Source: Chloroflexota bacterium (GTDB lineage Bacteria; Chloroflexota; Dehalococcoidia; UBA1151; TMED-70). Taken from it: 12,336 bases of DNA. The notes under the pieces are model-generated. The model saw nothing but the letters and a program-made list of their open reading frames with translations, had not been told where the DNA came from and did not search any database. Of the stretch, positions 7,385 to 12,336 are shown piece after piece (the stretch's first letter is position 1; the number at the start of each line of letters is the position of its first letter). Position numbers and translations under genes: made by a program. The stretch lies in assembly GCA_002711965.1 (NCBI GenBank), contig PASM01000010.1:1-12336 (forward strand), in the 5' to 3' direction.

Positions 7385-7398
7385 TTGTAATATTACAA
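7385..7398. other. 14-bp perfect palindrome between recG and the propeller gene
   Basis: TTGTAATATTACAA is a perfect inverted repeat (7+7, no spacer) filling most of the 19-bp gap. It ends 4 nt before the propeller start codon. It could be an operator or a weak RNA hairpin covering the start region. It is too AT-rich and lacks the U-run needed for a terminator. It could also be chance in this base composition. Confidence 0.35.
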
Positions 7399-7399
7399 T

Positions 7400-9781
7400 T
7401 TATCCAAAATTTATGTCTGCCATTGCAGGCTTCTTTAGGACTTTTTTGATTTTTGAATGAGTATTTAGATTTGGATCTTGATTTATTATTTTCTCAACTT
7501 CGACATTAACTTCTTTTATCAATTCTAAGTCTAATGGATCAGCAATTTTATAATCTGATGACCAGCCACTTTGTTTAGTTTTGTCTATCTCCCCTGGTCC
7601 TCTTATTTTCAGATCTTCTTCAGAAAGCTTAAATCCATTATTACTTTTTACCAAAGCTTCCATTCTTTTAGCAGTCAATTCATTTATTTCATCAGAAGAA
7701 ACTATAATACATTTGGATATTTTTTCACCTCTTCCAACCCTCCCTCTTAATTGGTGAAGCTGAGATATCCCAAATCTTTCAGCGGAATTAATTACTATAA
7801 GAGTTGCATTTGGAATATCAACACCTACTTCTATTATTGGAGTTGTAACTAAAATATCTATTTCTCCTGTTCTCAATTTATCCATAATTTTATGTTTTTC
7901 GTCCATTTTCATTCTTCCATGCAAAAGCATTATTTTATATTTAGATAATTTACTAAGTTGTAATTTTTCAAATTCTTGAGTAACTGAAGAGACTTCTATT
8001 TTTTCAGATGTATCTATATGTGGACAAACGTAAAAAACCTGAGATCCTGATTCTAATTCTTTTTCTATATTCAATATAATTTCATCAAATTGATTATTCT
8101 TCATCCAAAAAGTTTCGACATCCCTTTTTCTATTAGGCATAGTTTTAATCGTTGATAAAGATAGGTCTCCATAAAGAGTCATACTTAATGTTCTAGGAAT
8201 TGGAGTAGCTGACATGGCCAATAAATTTGGAATAGGATTTCGTTTTAATAGTAAATTTCTTTGATCTACTCCAAATCTTTGTTGTTCATCTATAACAATA
8301 AGCCCTGAAAGGTTTTTTGAAATTTTTTCTTGTAGCAAAGCATGAGTTCCAATAATAATGTCTACTTCTTTATTCACTATCATACTTCTAGTTTTATCCT
8401 TAGTTTTTTGATTCAATGAACCTGTTAGTAGTCCTATTTTTATTTGTTTATTTATTTCACAAACTCGTATATTCTCATCATTTCCAAATTCAATAGATGC
8501 ATCAACTAAATCAGATAAATTTAGAAAATGTTGTTCCGCCAATACTTCTGTCGGAGCCAATAAAATTCCTTGTTTATTTTCCATTGCGCTACATAAAAGA
8601 GAAATTAAAGCTATGATTGTTTTTCCTGAACCTACTTCACCTTGAAGCAATCTTGCCATGGGTAGATTAGAAGACAGGTCATTTTCAATTTGTCCAAGAG
8701 AAGTCTTTTGGTCTTTGGTTAAATTAAACGGCAATAGTTTAATAATTGTTTTATAGTTTTCACTAAACGATTTAAACTTATATGAAGAAATATTTTTTTC
8801 CCTCTGTTTTTTTCTGTATTTTACAGAAATTTGATTCTCAAATACTTCATGAAAAGCAAAACTTCTAGAGGCCTTATCTTTTTCGTTTAGATTTTTAGAA
8901 AAATGTAGTTTTTTTATGGAATCTCTTAGTGAAAAAAGATCATTTCTTAAAAGAATATCTTTTGGAATAAAATCCTCAAATTTTTCTAAAACATTAGATT
9001 TTATTGCACTTGAAATTCTTGTCTTAATTACTTCTTGAGATAATTTATCCGTTGAATGATAGATTGGTTGAAGATAATCAAATCTTCTGATATTTGTTTC
9101 AAATAATTCATAATCAGGATTATTAAATTGTAGTGAATTTCTAAATCTTTTTACTAATCCAGCTAAAGCTATTTTTTGACCCACTTTAAATTTTTTTACT
9201 AAAAAAGCCATATTAAAAAAAGTAGCTGTGATTGAACCTGTATCATCAGAGACCATAATTTGTGGAGCGTTCATTCTTTTGATTAATAATTTTTTAGTAA
9301 TGGTGCCTACAATTGTGGCATCCTCATTTTCTTTCAAAAGTTTTATAGGTTTTTTTGTTGTGTAATCTTTGTATCTAAAAGGAAAGTGTAAAACTAAATC
9401 CCCAAGATTAAAAATCCCTAAATTAGAAAATTTCATTACATTTCTTTTTTCCATAAATGGAAGTTGATCTAAAGGAGTCTCAAGAGGTAAATTTTTTAAG
9501 AGCAACTCATGAGAAATTTTTTCTTCAATAATTTTTATTTCATAATATATTTTAGATATAAGATTTTTAACCCATATATGCCTCTCGCCTATTCCTAAAT
9601 TTTTATACTGTCTTGAACGCATTGGATAAACATCTCTAATCCAATCTAAATCATTAAATGAATTTTGAATAAAATTATCTATACCAAGCTCAATTGATTG
9701 ATCATTTAGGCCCAAATCATATTCTTGTGAAAGAATAGAGGACAATATTTTTAGCCTATTTACTTTCTTTGAAGAATCCAA
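7400..9781 (-). CDS. recG: ATP-dependent DNA helicase RecG
   Basis: This 793-residue monomeric SF2 translocase remodels stalled replication forks and branch-migrates Holliday junctions. Domains in order: an N-terminal extension of about 100 residues absent from E. coli RecG (693 residues); the wedge/OB domain (about 100-330) with LHFPFRY; helicase domain 1 with LTKDQ (354-358), Walker A GEVGSGKT (381-388), LLAPTEVLAEQH, motif II DEQQ (498-501) and SATP (524-527); helicase domain 2 with LHGRM, TTPIIEVGVDIPNA and motif VI QLRGRVGRG (677-685); then the C-terminal TRG region with IRGPGE. Motif II is DEQQ where most RecG proteins have DEQH. The start is TTG at 9781, only 4 bp after the degV stop, with GGAG seven bases ahead. 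Translation is probably coupled to degV. The N-terminal extension is common in RecG outside the proteobacteria, so it is not by itself unusual. Confidence 0.96.
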   Translation of the reverse strand: MDSSKKVNRLKILSSILSQEYDLGLNDQSIELGIDNFIQNSFNDLDWIRDVYPMRSRQYKNLGIGERHIWVKNLISKIYYEIKIIEEKISHELLLKNLPLETPLDQLPFMEKRNVMKFSNLGIFNLGDLVLHFPFRYKDYTTKKPIKLLKENEDATIVGTITKKLLIKRMNAPQIMVSDDTGSITATFFNMAFLVKKFKVGQKIALAGLVKRFRNSLQFNNPDYELFETNIRRFDYLQPIYHSTDKLSQEVIKTRISSAIKSNVLEKFEDFIPKDILLRNDLFSLRDSIKKLHFSKNLNEKDKASRSFAFHEVFENQISVKYRKKQREKNISSYKFKSFSENYKTIIKLLPFNLTKDQKTSLGQIENDLSSNLPMARLLQGEVGSGKTIIALISLLCSAMENKQGILLAPTEVLAEQHFLNLSDLVDASIEFGNDENIRVCEINKQIKIGLLTGSLNQKTKDKTRSMIVNKEVDIIIGTHALLQEKISKNLSGLIVIDEQQRFGVDQRNLLLKRNPIPNLLAMSATPIPRTLSMTLYGDLSLSTIKTMPNRKRDVETFWMKNNQFDEIILNIEKELESGSQVFYVCPHIDTSEKIEVSSVTQEFEKLQLSKLSKYKIMLLHGRMKMDEKHKIMDKLRTGEIDILVTTPIIEVGVDIPNATLIVINSAERFGISQLHQLRGRVGRGEKISKCIIVSSDEINELTAKRMEALVKSNNGFKLSEEDLKIRGPGEIDKTKQSGWSSDYKIADPLDLELIKEVNVEVEKIINQDPNLNTHSKIKKVLKKPAMADINFG

Positions 9782-9785
9782 TTAT

Positions 9786-10622
9786 TTACTCCGAAGAAAG
9801 AAATCCTACCCCAAAGGCTCCTGGTCCGAGATGCGTTCCAACAACCGGTCCAAACTCAGCAATAATTATGTTTTTTGAATCAACTACTTCTGATGCTTTG
9901 TCTTTTAGTAAATTTGCTCTTTCTGAATGATTCGCATGGACTATAAAAAGAGTTTTTATATTATGGTTTTTTAATTCTTCAACTATAAAATCCATTCCTT
10001 TTACTAGGGTTCTAGCCTTACCAACAGATTGAATCTCTCCGTCGACAGCTCCTAAAATAGGCTTGATCTTTAATAAGGAGCCTATAAATTCACGTGCTTT
10101 ACCTATTCGTCCACCTTTTGCTAAATATTCTAGAGTAGGTACTAAGCCCATAAATTTTGCATTTGGTATAATTTTTTTTGCTTCTTCTACTATATTTTCA
10201 AAAGATTTTCCCTCTTGATTTAATTCTGCAAGCTTATATATTATTGCTCCTAAACCAAGAGTTCCATTCATACTATCGATAACTTTCACATTGTCATTCC
10301 CTATTTCTTTTTGGGCCTGTAATGCTGAGCTGTATGTAGCACTAAGTTTTCCTGATATATGAACAGAAATTATTGAATCATGAGTTTTCAATAATTTTTC
10401 ATATGCTTCAACAAATCTTCCAACTGATGGTTGAGAAGTTTGTGGATGAATTTCTGAGGAACTTAATTTTTCAAAAAAAGCATCTGATTTTATATCAATT
10501 CCATCTAAAAAAGTTTCTTCTCCAAAATGTACATTTAATGGAATGACTGTTATATTTTTTTCTTTTACTACTTTATTTGGTAAATCACAAGTACTATCTG
10601 TTACTATTGCTATTTTTGACAT
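9786..10622 (-). CDS. degV: DegV-family fatty-acid-binding protein (FakB type)
   Basis: This 278-residue DegV protein has the usual family length. DegV/FakB proteins bind a fatty acid in a buried pocket and present its carboxylate to the kinase FakA, giving acyl-phosphate for phospholipid synthesis. Seen: the N-terminal IVTDSTCDLP strand-loop; TSQPS at 62-66, the phosphate/carboxylate-site loop; ISGKLSATYSSA (89-100); LEYLAKGGRIGKA (164-176); and GTHLGPGAFG (262-271) with His264. All family signature blocks are present and nothing is missing. It starts 9 bp after the FakA-like gene; AGG overlapping that gene's stop is 8 nt ahead of ATG, and AGGAG lies a little further up. Direct adjacency to a DAK2 protein strongly supports a FakA-FakB pair. 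Which fatty acid it prefers cannot be read from the sequence. Confidence 0.92.
   Translation of the reverse strand: MSKIAIVTDSTCDLPNKVVKEKNITVIPLNVHFGEETFLDGIDIKSDAFFEKLSSSEIHPQTSQPSVGRFVEAYEKLLKTHDSIISVHISGKLSATYSSALQAQKEIGNDNVKVIDSMNGTLGLGAIIYKLAELNQEGKSFENIVEEAKKIIPNAKFMGLVPTLEYLAKGGRIGKAREFIGSLLKIKPILGAVDGEIQSVGKARTLVKGMDFIVEELKNHNIKTLFIVHANHSERANLLKDKASEVVDSKNIIIAEFGPVVGTHLGPGAFGVGFLSSE
9789..9792 (-). promoter_or_regulatory. Ribosome binding site for TTG-started recG
   Basis: GGAG on the minus strand, the penultimate bases of degV coding sequence before its TAA, lies 7 nt ahead of TTG 9781. There is no ATG nearby that keeps the N-terminal extension, so this site decides the recG start and implies coupled translation from degV. 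Confidence 0.55.
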
Positions 10623-10631
10623 TTTATATAC

Positions 10632-12272
10632 CTATTCTCCTAATATGAAATAATTATAGTACGGTTGGTTGCCTTCTACAATCGTTAATTCATTATCATT
10701 GTTTTGTTCATAAAAAGATTCTTCTAATTTTTCGTGGGCTTCTTCTATAGAATCATGTCCTACTATAACTGTCAAAATTTCATTTCTTGAACTCATATTA
10801 TTTAATAAATATTCAAGTGCTTTTTGGGGATTATCAAAAGAATCTAAAATTTCATCATTTAGAATTGCAATATATTGATTCTTTTTTATATTTTTTCCAC
10901 TAATTTTTACATCTCTAGTAGATATTGTTACAGAGGCTTCTTCAATTGAAGAGATCCCCTTATTCATTATTGATATATTTTCATCTAAAGTTTTAGAGTC
11001 ATCAAAATATACAACACTCGATATACCTTGCTGAATTGACTTTGTTTCTAAAATGCCAATACCTTCTCGATCAGATATTTCAAGTAATTTTTTTACTGTT
11101 ACTAAAATATTAGGATTATTTGGCAGTATAATAATGTTTTTAGATTTTATATTTTTAACTATTTCTAAAATATCATTTATACTGGGATTTTTTTTAGGTC
11201 CTCCAATCAAAACATGCATAGCATTTCCAGCAGTTTCATTAAATAAATTTATGATTCCATTTCCTTCACAAATTGAAATAATAGATGTATTTATATTTTT
11301 ATAATCTTTTTTGGAATTAAGCATATCTTTAGTTTGCTCATCCATATTTTGTATAAAAATATTTTCTACTGAACCAATTGAATTAGCATATTCTATAATT
11401 GGATCAGTTTCTAAAACATGTATATGGATTTTCATCAAAGACGAATCGCCTGTAATTACAGCAGATTTCCCAAATTCAGGGATTTTTTTTCTATGTTTTG
11501 AAATATCCATATTTTCACCTTTTACAGTAAATACAGTACAATTCCCCCATTCAATTTCTTCTGAATCATCATAAAAGTCTTTAGATACAGAGTCAGATAA
11601 ACCTGAAATCATTTCAAGGTATACCTCATTAAGTTTTTTTTCTATATCTTCTTGATTTTTGTAAAGTGTTGAAAAAAACCAAGAATTAATCATCATTGCA
11701 AATCCTAATCCTCCCGAGTCTACTACATCTGCTTCTTTTAAAATTTGTAATTTATTAGGTGTATCTTTTACAGATTTAATAGATTCAAGAGAAAGTTCTT
11801 TCAAAAAATCTGATAAATTCTTAGATGATTCAAATTTTCTGATTGCGATTGTACCAACATCTTCATAAATAGTTAGCAAAGTTCCTTCAACAGGGTTTGG
11901 TAGAGATTCTCTCGTTGTTCTGGCTGCATTAACTATTGCATCTGCCAATGTTTTGAATGATAAAACTTTATTTTTTTCATACGCTGATAGCAAACCAAGA
12001 AAAAATTGAGATAAAATAACTCCAGAATTTCCCCTTGCTTCCATCAAGGAAGAATTTTTTAAAGAAAATAAAAAATCCTCTATTTTCATATTCTCTTTAT
12101 ATGATAAGTCTAAGCTTTTCATAGTTAAAAGCATATTTGTTCCTGTATCTCCATCTGGAACAGGGAAAACATTTAAATTATTTATTTTTTCTTTGTATAA
12201 ATTCAAGCAAAAAATAAAATTATTAATCCCTAAAATTAGGTTTTCGAGTGAAATCTCTTTATTTGTGTTCAT
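10632..12272 (-). CDS. fakA: DAK2-domain fatty acid kinase (FakA-like)
   Basis: This 546-residue protein is built like Staphylococcus FakA, the ATP-dependent kinase that phosphorylates FakB-bound fatty acids. Domains: an N-terminal DhaL/DAK2 kinase domain (about 1-205) with NVFPVPDGDTGTNM (34-47), whose Asp40/Asp42 bind Mg-ATP, the GNSGVILSQ loop (81-89), the EGTLLT loop (129-134) and ADVVDSGGLG (181-190); a middle domain with Cys244 (GNCTVF), His282 and His284 (KIHIHV), matching the Cys/His/His zinc site of FakA; and a C-terminal DegV-like domain containing IGGPKKNPS, HDSIEEA and the closing EGNQPYYNYF block. It is the first gene of the operon fakA-degV-recG-propeller. ATG 12272 has no good Shine-Dalgarno, and a TATAAT lies only 16 bp ahead, so a very short leader is possible. 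The zinc-site and kinase residues are intact, so I expect an active enzyme. Confidence 0.9.
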   Translation of the reverse strand: MNTNKEISLENLILGINNFIFCLNLYKEKINNLNVFPVPDGDTGTNMLLTMKSLDLSYKENMKIEDFLFSLKNSSLMEARGNSGVILSQFFLGLLSAYEKNKVLSFKTLADAIVNAARTTRESLPNPVEGTLLTIYEDVGTIAIRKFESSKNLSDFLKELSLESIKSVKDTPNKLQILKEADVVDSGGLGFAMMINSWFFSTLYKNQEDIEKKLNEVYLEMISGLSDSVSKDFYDDSEEIEWGNCTVFTVKGENMDISKHRKKIPEFGKSAVITGDSSLMKIHIHVLETDPIIEYANSIGSVENIFIQNMDEQTKDMLNSKKDYKNINTSIISICEGNGIINLFNETAGNAMHVLIGGPKKNPSINDILEIVKNIKSKNIIILPNNPNILVTVKKLLEISDREGIGILETKSIQQGISSVVYFDDSKTLDENISIMNKGISSIEEASVTISTRDVKISGKNIKKNQYIAILNDEILDSFDNPQKALEYLLNNMSSRNEILTVIVGHDSIEEAHEKLEESFYEQNNDNELTIVEGNQPYYNYFILGE

Positions 12273-12336
12273 AAAATAATATTTCCGATTATAAGATTGA
12301 ATGATAAACTATAGTCGTAAAAAAAAAAATAATTTA
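12273..12336 (-). promoter_or_regulatory. Candidate promoter region for the fakA-degV-recG operon
   Basis: On the minus strand there are two -10 candidates: a perfect TATAAT (12293-12288), which would give a nearly leaderless transcript of the FakA-like gene, and TATAGT (12313-12308), which would leave a leader of about 29 nt. Neither has a convincing -35 box. An 11-base A run (12319-12329, T on the minus strand) lies upstream and could bend the DNA or act like an UP element. The region continues past the window edge. Confidence 0.4.

Noticed and set aside
12319..12329. Poly-A run as a terminator tail of a gene outside the window
   Set aside because: On the minus strand it would be a T run, but the upstream side is beyond the window and no hairpin can be seen, so it cannot be supported.

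Overview
The window is a compact, strongly AT-rich bacterial segment (roughly 30% G+C by eye). It holds eight full genes and one truncated at the left edge, with almost no non-coding DNA. The largest gene-free stretches are a 74-bp divergent intergenic region (3881-3954) and the last 64 bases. No tRNA, rRNA, CRISPR array, insertion sequence or phage gene was seen. The gene mix points to a streamlined marine member of the Chloroflexota, most plausibly a SAR202-like Dehalococcoidia. The reasons are an enolase-superfamily acid-sugar dehydratase, a D-aminoacylase-type amidohydrolase, a lone lyase-like NHL propeller, the DAK2-degV-recG gene order, and a LeuRS C-terminal half of the type I associate with Chloroflexota. 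This placement is inference, not shown by a marker gene.

Layout. Bases 1-2300 (+) hold the 3' end of an HpcH/HpaI-type aldolase, a TTG-started FKBP-type prolyl isomerase lipoprotein, and a mannonate-dehydratase-like enolase-superfamily enzyme. They are spaced 2 and 9 bp apart and so look like one operon. Bases 2297-3880 (-) hold an N-acyl-D-amino-acid deacylase-family amidohydrolase that converges on the dehydratase with interlocked stop codons. Bases 3955-6402 (+) hold leucyl-tRNA synthetase, divergent from the deacylase. Bases 12272-6388 (-) form a second tight operon: a fatty-acid-kinase-like DAK2 protein (FakA type), a DegV/FakB-type fatty-acid-binding protein, RecG helicase (TTG start) and an NHL beta-propeller closely resembling the lyase half of peptidylglycine alpha-amidating monooxygenase. 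Its end overlaps the end of leuS by 15 bp.

How the genes may work together. The dehydratase and aldolase could form a short catabolic route: an acid sugar is dehydrated to a 2-keto-3-deoxy acid, which is split to pyruvate (or a related 2-oxoacid) plus an aldehyde. The deacylase could free D-amino acids from N-acylated or peptidoglycan-derived material. FakA and FakB together would activate free fatty acids as acyl-phosphates. leuS and recG are housekeeping.

No clearly undescribed multi-gene system is visible. The points most worth a second look are the lone lyase-type propeller with a full set of expected catalytic residues but no partner domain or signal peptide, the non-consensus KMSKS loop and lost zinc-knuckle cysteines of LeuRS, and the uncertain substrate of the dehydratase-aldolase pair.
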